NCBI GenBank assembly: GCA_041749275.1
Contig: JBGTBQ010000267.1
Coordinates: 1 to 11,388, forward strand
Length of the DNA stretch: 11,388 nucleotides
Reading direction: 5' to 3'
DNA from: JBGTBQ01 sp041749275
GTDB taxonomy: Bacteria > Acidobacteriota > Blastocatellia > Pyrinomonadales > Pyrinomonadaceae
A program made the position numbers and the translations under genes. The notes below the pieces were generated by a model. It saw nothing but the letters and a program-made list of their open reading frames with translations. It did no database searches and was not told the origin of the DNA. Positions 5,048 through 11,388 of the stretch are shown in pieces (position 1 is the stretch's first letter; each line of letters starts with the position of its first letter).

Positions 5048-5342
5048 TTCGTTTCAACCTCCATTGCCCTTTGTGCTTGTGGTAGCCCGCCGCCTCTAAC
5101 AGCGCGCGGGCCGCGCCTTCGGCGACGAGCCATGACCTATCAACCAACTCGTCAACGCGATCCTCTTGCGCCGCGCGGCGCAAGCTCTCACGCGACTGTG
5201 CGCGCTCTTGTCTTGCGGCTTCGTCGCGCGCGGCGCTGAGAGCGCCCGCCAGCCCACCCCCTTCATAGACGGAGAAGACGCGCCCGCCCCGCCGCACCTT
5301 GCGGTAGTAGTAGCGACTTCCGCCTCTCAACTCCCACGCCAT
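5034..5342 (-). CDS. Unknown protein with a YYYRKVRRGGRV N-terminus
   Basis: This 102-residue protein opens with WELRGGSRYYYRKVRRGGRV then FSVYEGGGLAGALSAA. I recall this pattern from many small proteins of Acidobacteria, Planctomycetes and related soil bacteria: a short basic, tyrosine-rich beta-hairpin followed by a long helix. Their function is unknown. The middle (about 38-85) is a charged helix, and the tail (GYHKHKGQWRLKRNADG) is basic. The hairpin could bind nucleic acid, but no key residues prove it. The ATG at 5342 has no good ribosome site. Instead a 50-base hairpin (5361-5410) lies just upstream, which may control translation. The end overlaps the start of the 37-residue gene by 14 bases. 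Confidence 0.75.
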   Translation of the reverse strand: MAWELRGGSRYYYRKVRRGGRVFSVYEGGGLAGALSAARDEAARQERAQSRESLRRAAQEDRVDELVDRSWLVAEGAARALLEAAGYHKHKGQWRLKRNADG

Positions 5343-5360
5343 TGTGCTACAAGTTTTCCG

Positions 5361-5410
5361 TTGCCCCGCTCCGGCGCTAATGCGGCCCTTCTACTATTAC
5401 GCTGGGGCAA
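5361..5410. repeat. Hairpin upstream of the 102-residue gene
   Basis: TTGCCCC (5361-5367) pairs with GGGGCAA (5404-5410). Further in, GCG-TAAT (5374-5381, one bulged base) pairs with ATTA-CGC (5396-5402). The structure fills the gap between two leftward genes and ends 18 bases before the start codon at 5342, where no Shine-Dalgarno sequence is visible. No T tract follows. Confidence 0.45.
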
Positions 5411-5422
5411 GCACTTTCTTAT

Positions 5423-5632
5423 TCAAGCGTCCGAAGTCATAACCGCGCGCCTGCGCTTGGCCGCGAGGTAGTAGCCGCAGCCGAGCCGCGTGCGGGCGTC
5501 GAGCCGCTTCAACTCGCGCCAGTCGAGCGCGGCGAGCCGTTCCCACAGGGGCGCGGGTTCAAAGGGGCGCGAGCCGTCGGCCATCGCGCGCAACCGTTTG
5601 ATCTCGTCGTCTTCGATCAGTCGTATTAGCAT
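5423..5632 (-). CDS. Small protein of unknown function
   Basis: This 69-residue protein is not recognised. It starts with a helix (LIRLIEDDEIKRLRAMADGS), continues with PLWERLAALDWRELKRLDA, and ends with a basic YYLAAKRRRAV segment. It is mixed-charge, has no membrane segment, and is probably cytoplasmic. The ATG at 5632 comes four bases after the stop of a 17-codon frame, with GAGTGAG as a weak ribosome site, so coupled translation is likely. It belongs to the leftward train downstream of the primase gene. Confidence 0.65.
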   Translation of the reverse strand: MLIRLIEDDEIKRLRAMADGSRPFEPAPLWERLAALDWRELKRLDARTRLGCGYYLAAKRRRAVMTSDA

Positions 5633-5636
5633 CGTC

Positions 5637-5690
5637 TCACTCGGCGCTCTTGATCTCAGCCGTTATCGTGTCGAAGTCGTCTGTGTTCAT
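5637..5690 (-). CDS. 17-residue peptide between two small genes
   Basis: This very short frame reads MNTDDFDTITAEIKSAE. Its ATG overlaps the stop of the upstream gene (ATGA), AGGAGA lies eight bases ahead, and its own stop is four bases before the next start. It could encode a real acidic peptide. It could equally be a translational bridge that carries ribosomes from one small gene to the next. Confidence 0.45.
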   Translation of the reverse strand: MNTDDFDTITAEIKSAE

Positions 5691-5869
5691 GGGGTCGTCT
5701 CCTGTGCGGCCTCACGCTTGCGCCGCTCATAGTCCGCCAGTGCGCGCCGCACCCTCTCGGACGTGACGGCAGCGAAGGCCGGATAATTGTGCCGCCGATG
5801 CCGCAAGAGCTTCTCCGCCCAGCGCGCGGGCTTGAACTTCGCCGAGGTGGTCTGTGTCTGGTCGCTCAT
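5687..5869 (-). CDS. Small basic protein of unknown function
   Basis: This roughly 60-residue protein is rich in Arg and Lys (KFKPARWAEKLLRHRRHNYP, then SERVRRALADYERRKREAA). It is probably two helices that bind nucleic acid or a partner; no family is recognised. The start is uncertain. ATG 5869 is preferred because the codons turn GC-rich at the third position from there. ATG 5920 and GTG 5947 are in frame and would add 17 or 26 residues, but their codons look non-coding and include a hairpin (5894-5922). No good ribosome site is seen for any of the three. The stop overlaps the ATG of the 17-residue peptide. Confidence 0.6.
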   Translation of the reverse strand: MSDQTQTTSAKFKPARWAEKLLRHRRHNYPAFAAVTSERVRRALADYERRKREAAQETTP

Positions 5870-5893
5870 GGCTGCAAATAGAAAAGCCGCCTC

Positions 5894-5922
5894 CGATGGT
5901 GTCGGTTCTTCCGACTTCATCG
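5894..5922. repeat. Two-stem hairpin
   Basis: GTCGG-TTCTT-CCGAC (5901-5915) is a perfect five-pair stem. It is flanked by CGAT (5894-5897) and ATCG (5919-5922), which pair outside a symmetric three-base internal loop. It lies between two leftward genes and before the preferred start at 5869. Confidence 0.4.
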
Positions 5923-5972
5923 AATGCGGCCACGTCGTAAGCCTCACGAATGAAGCTCGCCCGTAGGGCCTG

Positions 5973-6164
5973 CTAAGTTTTATCAGTGCGAGGCGCTTTC
6001 TCTTCTAGTTCCAGATGCAGCACCCCGCCGTCGTTCGCGTGCATTATAACCCTGCCCGACGGCGCGTGCCCGAAAACTTCTCTGAGGAAGCGGGCGAGCC
6101 ATGCGCGGTGCCGTGCATCGAGCGTGGCGCGGGTCTTCTGGATCGTCTCGACTTCGCGCTTCAT
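5973..6164 (-). CDS. Small protein of unknown function downstream of the primase
   Basis: This 63-residue protein is not recognised. It has an N-terminal amphipathic helix (KREVETIQKTRATLDARHRA then WLARFLREVFG). A short beta-hairpin-like end follows, GRVIMHANDGG and VLHLELEEK. The ATG at 6164 overlaps the stop of the primase-polymerase gene (ATGA) and has AAGGGGG just upstream, which decides this start over a longer in-frame one. Tight coupling to the primase suggests a partner role in replication, which is inference from position only. Confidence 0.7.
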   Translation of the reverse strand: MKREVETIQKTRATLDARHRAWLARFLREVFGHAPSGRVIMHANDGGVLHLELEEKAPRTDKT

Positions 6165-8068
6165 GCCGCACCCCCTTCCGCTTTCAATTCGCCCCGCTGG
6201 TATTTTCTCGTGGTGCGCTGGCACAAATCCCACAACTCCGCGTCGGTCGCGCCGCCGTCATCGCCCGGCGCGCACCGCTCCGCGCGCACCCGCAGCATTT
6301 GCTGATAAAGGTCGGCGTCGTCGGTTGCGTAACCGTGCAGCCAGCGACCGCACGCCAAATCGCGCAGACCGTTGTTTCGCTCGCCGTCCGCGAAGTAGCG
6401 CGGCCCCGCACCGGCTTTTGCTTCCCGCCGCTCCTGAAAGTCAACCACTTTCGCGGGCGGGGCCGTCTCCTCCCGCGTCCATGCTTCCAGAAGGTGCACC
6501 GGCACCGGTTGCGGGTCAAACTCTCCCGCCAACTCATACCGCGCGCCGCTCGCATGAAGCGAGGGCGCGAGCACCACGTAGCCGCCCGTCGCGCGCGTGT
6601 CCAAGCCGGGGCCGATCTTGCCCGTCGTGTTTCGCAGTTCGACTCCTACGGACGTGATGTAGAAAAAATGGTCGCCGCCGCCGCCGGTCTTTTGTCGCGC
6701 CGTGTTGAGCCATTCCGAGCCGTGAACTTCGGCGAGGTCGAAGAGTGAAGCGTCGCCGCCGTGTCGCGGGTCGGAATCGAGTGCGACAAGGCGAGACGCG
6801 CCCCCCATTGCGCCCCCGATATTCGCGGAAGGCCAGCGCGTCCACCACGCGCGGATCGTCGCCTCGTCGGTTGTCGCTCCCGTGACGCCGTTCGGGTTGC
6901 GCGGGTGCTTCCCCTTATTGCCGCACTCGGAGCCGCAACCGTGTTTTTCGTTCTTACACCTTTTGCGCGTGCAGGTGCAGGTGCAAACGTCGTCGTAAAC
7001 CTCATGTAAAGGAAAGACGGGCACGCCGGAGGCCGCCCACCACAAAGCCCACGCCAGCATGTCAGGTTCCGTATTTTCGTCGCTTTCGGTCTCCAAAATC
7101 CGCGAATTCCCCGCCATTTTTGGGGTAGCCTGCGTATCATTCTTGATACGCAGGGCAGGGGTTTCCGGGGCGTCGGCGGAGCCGGTCGGAACCTCCGGCG
7201 TGATACCCATATAAGTATTACCGTCCGCGTCGGCATCTTCATCCGTGTCGCCGTCCGTCGCCGCCTCGTCGGGCATGATCCAACTGCGCCGGGCTGGGGC
7301 GGTCTTGCGGCGCGAGTCGCGTATCTTGCGGATGTCGCGCTCGATCTCTTCAAGCCACAAATCGGCGTCGGCGTCGCGCTCCTCAATGCCGTCGGCGGTC
7401 TTCTCTAACAGTCGCACGACGGCGGCGCGCTGCTGCCGGGCATATTCTCCGGCGGGCAACGGCGTCGTGCTCTTCGACGGGCGCTCGTCTTCCTTCAGCG
7501 GCCTTGTGCGCGGCAACTCTTTTTTCAGCCGCTCGACTTCGGCGGCGAGGGCTTTGCCGGGATGCGCCTTGAGGCCCTTCTGTTCATTGCCACGCCACAG
7601 GTCGGAGGCCCGCGCCCGCTGCGCGGCTTCGTCGGCCTTCGGTTTGAGGTTGTCAATGATGGTCGTCGGCTTGCGTTTCGGCGTGCCGTCCGCATGGTTG
7701 CCGATAATCTCGCCGCCCTTGACGACATCGAACAACTCAAAGCCCGTTGTGGCTTGCCAGTTCAGAAGGTCATCAACCCAGCGGCGCACGCGCTGGCGGA
7801 TAGCTTCATCCGTGCCGGTGAATTGAAGCTGCGCGCCGATGGTGAGATAGTCGCGGCTGAAAGGCTCGTAGGCGACGGAACCGCCGCCGTGCACGCCCTG
7901 CAAGGCGGAAATGAGATGGCGGACGTTCGGCGGCATCTCAACCCCTGTTTCTTCAGCGATGCGCGCGATGATGAGATTCTGCATGGCCTCGATGTTGGCG
8001 TGGTCGCGCCGTCGCCAGCGGGCATACTCTTCAGCCTTCGTGTTCTGGTAGGCGTGTGAGGCGCTCAT
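6161..8068 (-). CDS. Bifunctional DNA primase/polymerase (Prim-Pol) domain protein without helicase domain
   Basis: This 635-residue protein is the likely replication protein of the element. The Prim-Pol domain covers about residues 335-525, and the motifs of this archaeo-eukaryotic-primase-like family are visible. D431-S-D433 in RLVALDSDPRHGG is the metal-binding pair, H467 lies in TGGGGDHFFY, and D490 lies in GLDTRATGGYVVLAPS. Such enzymes make primers and extend DNA. A cluster of C362, C364, C366, C371, H376, C378, C382 and H388 inside the domain probably binds zinc. Residues 1-160 are a separate domain (VRHLISALQGVHGG, IRQRVRRWVDDLLNWQATTG) that could recognise an origin; I do not know its family. 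Residues 165-330 are a low-complexity, charged, probably disordered linker with an acidic patch at 266-282. The C-terminus (525-635) is helical and has no Walker motifs, so the usual helicase half is missing. ATG 8068 is chosen for its TAATG overlap with the upstream gene and a GGAGG nine bases ahead; an earlier GTG is less likely. Confidence 0.88.
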   Translation of the reverse strand: MSASHAYQNTKAEEYARWRRRDHANIEAMQNLIIARIAEETGVEMPPNVRHLISALQGVHGGGSVAYEPFSRDYLTIGAQLQFTGTDEAIRQRVRRWVDDLLNWQATTGFELFDVVKGGEIIGNHADGTPKRKPTTIIDNLKPKADEAAQRARASDLWRGNEQKGLKAHPGKALAAEVERLKKELPRTRPLKEDERPSKSTTPLPAGEYARQQRAAVVRLLEKTADGIEERDADADLWLEEIERDIRKIRDSRRKTAPARRSWIMPDEAATDGDTDEDADADGNTYMGITPEVPTGSADAPETPALRIKNDTQATPKMAGNSRILETESDENTEPDMLAWALWWAASGVPVFPLHEVYDDVCTCTCTRKRCKNEKHGCGSECGNKGKHPRNPNGVTGATTDEATIRAWWTRWPSANIGGAMGGASRLVALDSDPRHGGDASLFDLAEVHGSEWLNTARQKTGGGGDHFFYITSVGVELRNTTGKIGPGLDTRATGGYVVLAPSLHASGARYELAGEFDPQPVPVHLLEAWTREETAPPAKVVDFQERREAKAGAGPRYFADGERNNGLRDLACGRWLHGYATDDADLYQQMLRVRAERCAPGDDGGATDAELWDLCQRTTRKYQRGELKAEGGAA

Positions 8069-8298
8069 TACGCGGCCCTCCGTTTCTGCCACGTCGGGCG
8101 GCGTGCGGCCTGCTCGCGCTCGTGCTGCTCGGCTGCTTCGGCGTGACGTGTGAGCGCCACGACCGCATCGGGGCTAACCCCCTCCGGCACTGGATAGCCG
8201 GGTCGCCAGCGCAGAGCCGCCGGGTCGAAGTAAGCGTGAACTCTTTGCCCCTCAGCAAAGATGGCGGCGGCGCGAGCGCCGGAAAAAGGCTGTCTCAT
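8068..8298 (-). CDS. Small protein of unknown function, first gene of the replication operon
   Basis: This 76-residue protein is not recognised. It contains ARAAAIFAEGQRVHAYFDPA then WRPGYPVPEGVSPDAVVALT, and ends in a charged helix (RHAEAAEQHEREQAARRPTW). There are no membrane or metal motifs. The ATG at 8298 has AAAGGG five bases upstream; a TTG five codons earlier is in frame but less likely. Its stop overlaps the start of the Prim-Pol gene (TAATG), so the two are translated together. As the first gene after the inverted-repeat region 8326-8364, it may be a small replication or regulatory partner. Nothing in the sequence proves that. Confidence 0.65.
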   Translation of the reverse strand: MRQPFSGARAAAIFAEGQRVHAYFDPAALRWRPGYPVPEGVSPDAVVALTRHAEAAEQHEREQAARRPTWQKRRAA

Positions 8299-8595
8299 CT
8301 TGCCCTTTCCCAAACAGCCACGATTGCGCGAAAATTGTGCGAACCTATTCGCACCTATTCGCGCGAGGGGGTCTCTAAGTGCTCTAAATCAGCGCCTCGG
8401 AAACCCCCTCCGAAGCTATTTGCGCCCACTCACACTACATGCTGTAAAAAGGTTGTAAAAACTGGCCGAGGTTGGTGGAACTGAAACAGTCGCGTGTTGA
8501 TTGTACGCGCGACGCCGCCAAGTTGTTTAGCATCGGTTATAAATTCACCCGACGCTCTATCGCTCGTCGGCGACCACGTTTTTTTGTCCGTCGCT
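8299..8595. promoter_or_regulatory. Control region upstream of the replication operon and probable element-chromosome boundary
   Basis: No gene is seen here. Next to the operon lies a nested inverted repeat (8326-8364). Further right are GAGGGGG/CCCCCTC arms (8365-8371 and 8404-8410), a TCGGA/TCCGA hairpin (8397-8413), and two TGTAAAAA repeats 11 bases apart (8443 and 8454). A weak leftward promoter is possible: TTTACA (8459-8454), a 16-base spacer, TAGTGT (8437-8432). Near the antiporter stop, CCGACG/CGTCGG (8549-8570) forms a hairpin followed by seven T on the plus strand. For the leftward antiporter transcript that is the wrong orientation for a standard terminator. The boundary between mobile element and chromosome probably falls between about 8440 and 8590; no attachment repeat could be identified. 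Confidence 0.45.
8326..8364. repeat. Nested inverted repeat (four 7-bp half-sites)
   Basis: The order is GCGCGAA (8326-8332), GTGCGAA (8337-8343), TTCGCAC (8348-8354), TTCGCGC (8358-8364). The inner and outer pairs are each perfect inverted repeats, so the array is symmetric about its centre. It also contains ACCTATTCGC twice in tandem (8343-8362). It lies 28 bases before the first gene of the replication operon and looks like a protein-binding site. Confidence 0.65.
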
Positions 8596-9783
8596 CTAAC
8601 CCGTCGTCGCTTCCGACGTGAACAACAGCTTGATGAAGGGCGGCGCGATGAGCGTCGTGGCGACGGCCATGCAGAGGACGACGCCGTAGAGTTCCGGGCC
8701 GATGACGGCGAGGGCGAGTCCGATCTGCGCGACGACGACGCCGACCTCGCCGCGCGGCACCATCCCCATCCCGACCTGCGCCGCGCGCCGCCGCCCTAAG
8801 CTCCACGCGCCCGCGCCACAAGCGAAGAATTTCGTGGCGACGGCCACAAGCGTGACGATGATTGAGAGCGCGATGACCGACGGGTCGCGGAACACTTCGA
8901 GTTTGAGCTGCATCCCGATGTTGACGAGGAAGAAGGGGACGAGGAACTCGGTGACGCCGTTCGTCTGCCGGTGCATCATCTCGTTGCCTTCAGCCGCTTC
9001 GGCGAGCGCCATCCCGGCGAGAAAGGCGCCGATGATCGCGGCGACGCCGATGTACATGGCGGCGGCGGAGAGTCCGAGACAGAGGATGAGACCGAAGACA
9101 AAGAGCGAATGACCGACGCGCAGCGCCTCGACGCGCGGCGCGGCGCGTGTGACGACGGGCGCGCCGACGAAGGCCACGAAGAGCGTGAAGCCGATGGCGA
9201 GCGCGGCGGTCGTCCCGATCTCGATGAGGTCGAGGCTGCCCCCGGCGGTGCCCGACACGATGGCGAGGATGATGAGGCCGAGGATGTCGTCAATCACCGC
9301 CGCGCCGAGGATGATGCGCGCGGTCTCGGTGTTGAGCATCCCCATCGCCGAGAGCACGCGCGCCGTGATGCCGACCGAGGTGGCGACCATCGCCGTGCCG
9401 AGAAAGAGCGCCTGCACGTCGTTCCCGCCCCACGCGCGCATCAGCAGCCAGCCGCCCGCAAACGGCGCCAACACGCCGAGCACCGCGACCAGCGACGCCG
9501 TCTTTCCGACGCGCAGGAGCGCCGTCGGTTTCGTCTCCAGCCCGACATTGAAGAGCAGAAAGATGACGCCGATCTCGGCCAGCACGTTGGTAATCTCGGA
9601 CGGCGCGATGAGACCGAGCAGGCTCGGACCGATGATGATGCCGGCCAGAATCTCGCCCGCCACCGCGGGCTGGCGTATCCGCTCGAACAGTTCCGCGAAT
9701 AGTTTGGCCGCGACGAGCATGACGAACAGCGTCAAGATCACGCCCGCGCCTTCACCCGTCCCTGCCGCAAGAAGAAGTGTCAT
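8596..9783 (-). CDS. Cation/proton antiporter of the CPA2 family (Na+/H+ exchanger type)
   Basis: This roughly 395-residue inner-membrane protein has about 12 hydrophobic helices. It exchanges sodium or potassium for protons and so helps control pH and salt. Family marks are visible. QPAVAGEILAGIIIGPSLLG lies near residues 38-57, and the paired aspartates are in GAAVIDDILGLIIL at about 165-166. A lysine (about 318) lies in a late helix, and GMVPRGEVGVVVAQIG is at about 340-355. The double Asp is typical of electrogenic exchangers. The C-terminus stops right after the last helix, with no RCK or TrkA-like regulatory domain as found in Kef-type relatives. The start is ATG 9783 or a TTG six codons earlier at 9801; neither has a strong ribosome site. 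It is divergent from the MATE gene and appears to belong to the chromosome, not the element. The exact cation cannot be told from sequence. Confidence 0.88.
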   Translation of the reverse strand: MTLLLAAGTGEGAGVILTLFVMLVAAKLFAELFERIRQPAVAGEILAGIIIGPSLLGLIAPSEITNVLAEIGVIFLLFNVGLETKPTALLRVGKTASLVAVLGVLAPFAGGWLLMRAWGGNDVQALFLGTAMVATSVGITARVLSAMGMLNTETARIILGAAVIDDILGLIILAIVSGTAGGSLDLIEIGTTAALAIGFTLFVAFVGAPVVTRAAPRVEALRVGHSLFVFGLILCLGLSAAAMYIGVAAIIGAFLAGMALAEAAEGNEMMHRQTNGVTEFLVPFFLVNIGMQLKLEVFRDPSVIALSIIVTLVAVATKFFACGAGAWSLGRRRAAQVGMGMVPRGEVGVVVAQIGLALAVIGPELYGVVLCMAVATTLIAPPFIKLLFTSEATTG

Positions 9784-9883
9784 CCAGAGTCCATCACTCA
9801 AAACAAATTGCGAATGGTCGTCGTAGTATACGGCTTAATCAACCATCGGCTCCCGACTTTCAAACGAATTGACGGGAGGAGAA

Positions 9884-11344
9884 ATGCCGGATTCAGCGAA
9901 GACTATTAACACGGAACTGAACGAAGACGCTACGAGCGAGCCGGCGCCCGGATTACTCAAGGCGATCTGGCAGGCTGTGCGCGGCACGCACCTCAACTAC
10001 GACTACACCAGTGGCGACATCGGCCACGCCATCATGCTCCTCGCCGTCCCGATGGTCTTGGAGATGCTGATGGAGAGCATCTTCGCCGTCGTGGACGTGT
10101 TCTTCGTCGCGCGGCTCGGCCCCGAAGCGGTGGCGGCGGTGGCGCTCACCGAGTCGCTGATGACGCTTATCTACACGCTGGCGATTGGCCTCGGCATCGG
10201 CGCGATGGCGATGGTCGCGCGCCGCATCGGCGAACAAGACCACGCGGGCGCGGCGCGCGCCGCCGCGCAGACCATCGCGCTCGGCCTGCTCATCTCGACC
10301 ATACTCGCCGTGTTGGGCGCCGCGTTCGCCCCGGAACTGCTCGCGTTGATGGGCGGGTCGCCCGCGGTGATCGAGCAGGGCGTCGGCTTCACGCGCGTGA
10401 TGCTGGCCGGGAACGCTTCGGTCGTGCTGCTGTTTCTCATCAACGCGATCTTTCGCGGCGCGGGCGATGCGGCGATTGCGATGCGCGTGTTGTGGCTGGC
10501 GAACGCGATTAACATCCTGCTCTGCCCCTGCCTTATCTTCGGCCTCGGCCCGTTCCCCGAACTCGGCGTTACGGGCGCGGCGGTCGCGACGACCATCGGA
10601 CGCGGGACGGGCGTGCTCTACGCCTTCTCGCGGCTGCTGCGTTCGGGCGGGCGCGTGCGTCTGACGCGCGCGAATCTGCGGCTGGAGCCGTCGGTCATGC
10701 TGCGCCTCATGCGTCTGTCGGGCACGGCGACTTTTCAAGTCTTCATCGGCATGGCGAGTTGGATCGGGCTGGTGCGTATCCTCGCGGGCTTCGGCGACGC
10801 GGCGCTCGCCGGGAACACCATCGGGATGCGGATCATCCTGTTCGCGCTGCTGCCATCGTGGGGAATGTCGAACGCGGCGGCGACGATGGTCGGGCAGGCG
10901 CTCGGCGCAGGCAAGCCCGAACGCGCGGAGAAGGCCGTGTGGCGCGCGGGCTTCTACAACGTGTGCTTCCTCGGCGCCATCGGGCTGCTCTTCGTCCTCT
11001 TCGCCGATCAAATCGTGAGCGTGTTTACGCAGGCCGCCGCCGGCCCCGAAGTGCAGCGCTACGGCGCGGACGCTTTGCGAATCATCGCTTGCGGTTTTCT
11101 CTTCTACGCCTACGGCATGGTCATCACGCAGTCGTTCAACGGCGCGGGCGACACGTGGACGCCAACCGTCATCAACCTCTTCGTCTTCTGGCTGTGGGAG
11201 ATTCCGCTCGCATACATACTCGCCATTCACTTCGAGATGGGGCCGCGCGGCGTCTTTCTCGCCGTGACCATCGCCTTCTCGACGCTGGCGGTCGTGAGCG
11301 CTTACATTTTCCGCAAAGGACGCTGGAAGCAGAAAGTGGTTTGA
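9884..11344 (+). CDS. MATE family multidrug efflux transporter
   Basis: This 486-residue inner-membrane protein exports drugs or other organic cations in exchange for Na+ or H+. It is built of two homologous halves of about six helices each. The family signature appears twice at matching places: NAIFRGAGDAAIAMR (about 187-201) and TQSFNGAGDTWTPTVIN (about 415-431). Other marks are PMVLEMLMESIFAVVDVFFV in the first helix region, GLGIGAMAMVARRIGE, and AAATMVGQALGAGKPERAEK in the second half. Residues 1-45 are a polar cytoplasmic lead that includes an unusual acidic stretch. ATG 9884 is chosen because GGGAGGAG lies just before it; the TTG fifteen bases earlier has no such site. Length is normal for the family. 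It is divergent from the antiporter with about 100 bases between, and no clear shared promoter could be picked out. Confidence 0.93.
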   Translation: MPDSAKTINTELNEDATSEPAPGLLKAIWQAVRGTHLNYDYTSGDIGHAIMLLAVPMVLEMLMESIFAVVDVFFVARLGPEAVAAVALTESLMTLIYTLAIGLGIGAMAMVARRIGEQDHAGAARAAAQTIALGLLISTILAVLGAAFAPELLALMGGSPAVIEQGVGFTRVMLAGNASVVLLFLINAIFRGAGDAAIAMRVLWLANAINILLCPCLIFGLGPFPELGVTGAAVATTIGRGTGVLYAFSRLLRSGGRVRLTRANLRLEPSVMLRLMRLSGTATFQVFIGMASWIGLVRILAGFGDAALAGNTIGMRIILFALLPSWGMSNAAATMVGQALGAGKPERAEKAVWRAGFYNVCFLGAIGLLFVLFADQIVSVFTQAAAGPEVQRYGADALRIIACGFLFYAYGMVITQSFNGAGDTWTPTVINLFVFWLWEIPLAYILAIHFEMGPRGVFLAVTIAFSTLAVVSAYIFRKGRWKQKVV

Positions 11345-11388
11345 TAGTTGGGAGGTAGATCGAGAGGGATGGATGAGAGCGGTTTGCG
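11345..11388 (+). other. Right-edge sequence with a possible gene start
   Basis: After the MATE stop, GGGAGGTAG and GAGAGGG precede ATG codons at 11369 and 11373. Either could start a further rightward gene, but only five or six codons are visible, so no call is made. Confidence 0.2.

Noticed and set aside
6101..6748. Plus-strand frame of 215 codons
   Set aside because: Antisense to the Prim-Pol gene, Arg-rich, without recognisable motifs.
8320..8465. CRISPR array
   Set aside because: The repeats are 7 to 11 bases, adjacent or nested, and have no regular spacers.
8971..9702. Plus-strand frame of 243 codons
   Set aside because: Antisense to the antiporter and made of repetitive charged residues; no ribosome site.
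9953..11230. Long minus-strand frame of 425 codons
   Set aside because: It lies fully antisense to the MATE gene, is an Arg/Asp/Glu/His-rich low-complexity translation, and has no domain; a typical shadow in GC-rich coding DNA.

Overview
The window is a GC-rich, gene-dense bacterial segment made of two parts. Positions 1 to about 8500 look like an integrated mobile element: a phage satellite, an integrated plasmid, or a remnant prophage module. Positions 8596 to 11344 look like ordinary chromosome with two membrane transporters. I cannot name the organism. The overall look, and the small YYYRKVRRGGRV-type protein, are compatible with Acidobacteriota or a similar soil phylum, but that is only an impression.

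Layout from left to right. An incomplete gene leaves the left edge (minus strand, start at 44). Next comes a minus-strand recombination module: a 66-residue unknown protein, an excisionase-like helix-turn-helix protein and a tyrosine integrase that stops after its N-terminal half. A good sigma70-like promoter (1672-1642) lies about 430 bp upstream, and two strong hairpins sit in the long leader. A minus-strand gene of unknown function occupies 1778-2485. A DNA-binding regulator (3163-3462, minus) is coupled by an ATGA overlap to an exported or lipoprotein-like protein (2627-3166). Facing away from the regulator is a rightward operon of two small genes, the second a SWIM zinc-finger protein (3855-4208). 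The 127 bp between the divergent genes holds two back-to-back promoters and three copies of a 14-bp palindrome related to CATAGCRYGCTATG. This resembles a compact regulatory switch.

From 8298 down to 4361 runs one long leftward gene train. It contains a small unknown protein, a 635-residue protein with a bifunctional primase-polymerase domain but no helicase domain, and seven small proteins of 17 to 189 residues, mostly unknown. Several of these are joined by ATGA or TAATG overlaps. A nested inverted repeat lies just upstream of the train (8326-8364) and could be an operator or a replication-initiation site.

The right flank carries a CPA2-family cation/proton antiporter (minus) and, divergent from it, a MATE-family multidrug exporter (plus).

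Reading of the whole: the element has integration, excision, regulation and replication-priming genes. It shows no capsid, terminase, tail, conjugation or helicase gene in the window. Such a set is typical of satellite-type or plasmid-type integrated elements that borrow host or helper functions. The left attachment end is probably outside the window or lost, because the integrase is cut short.
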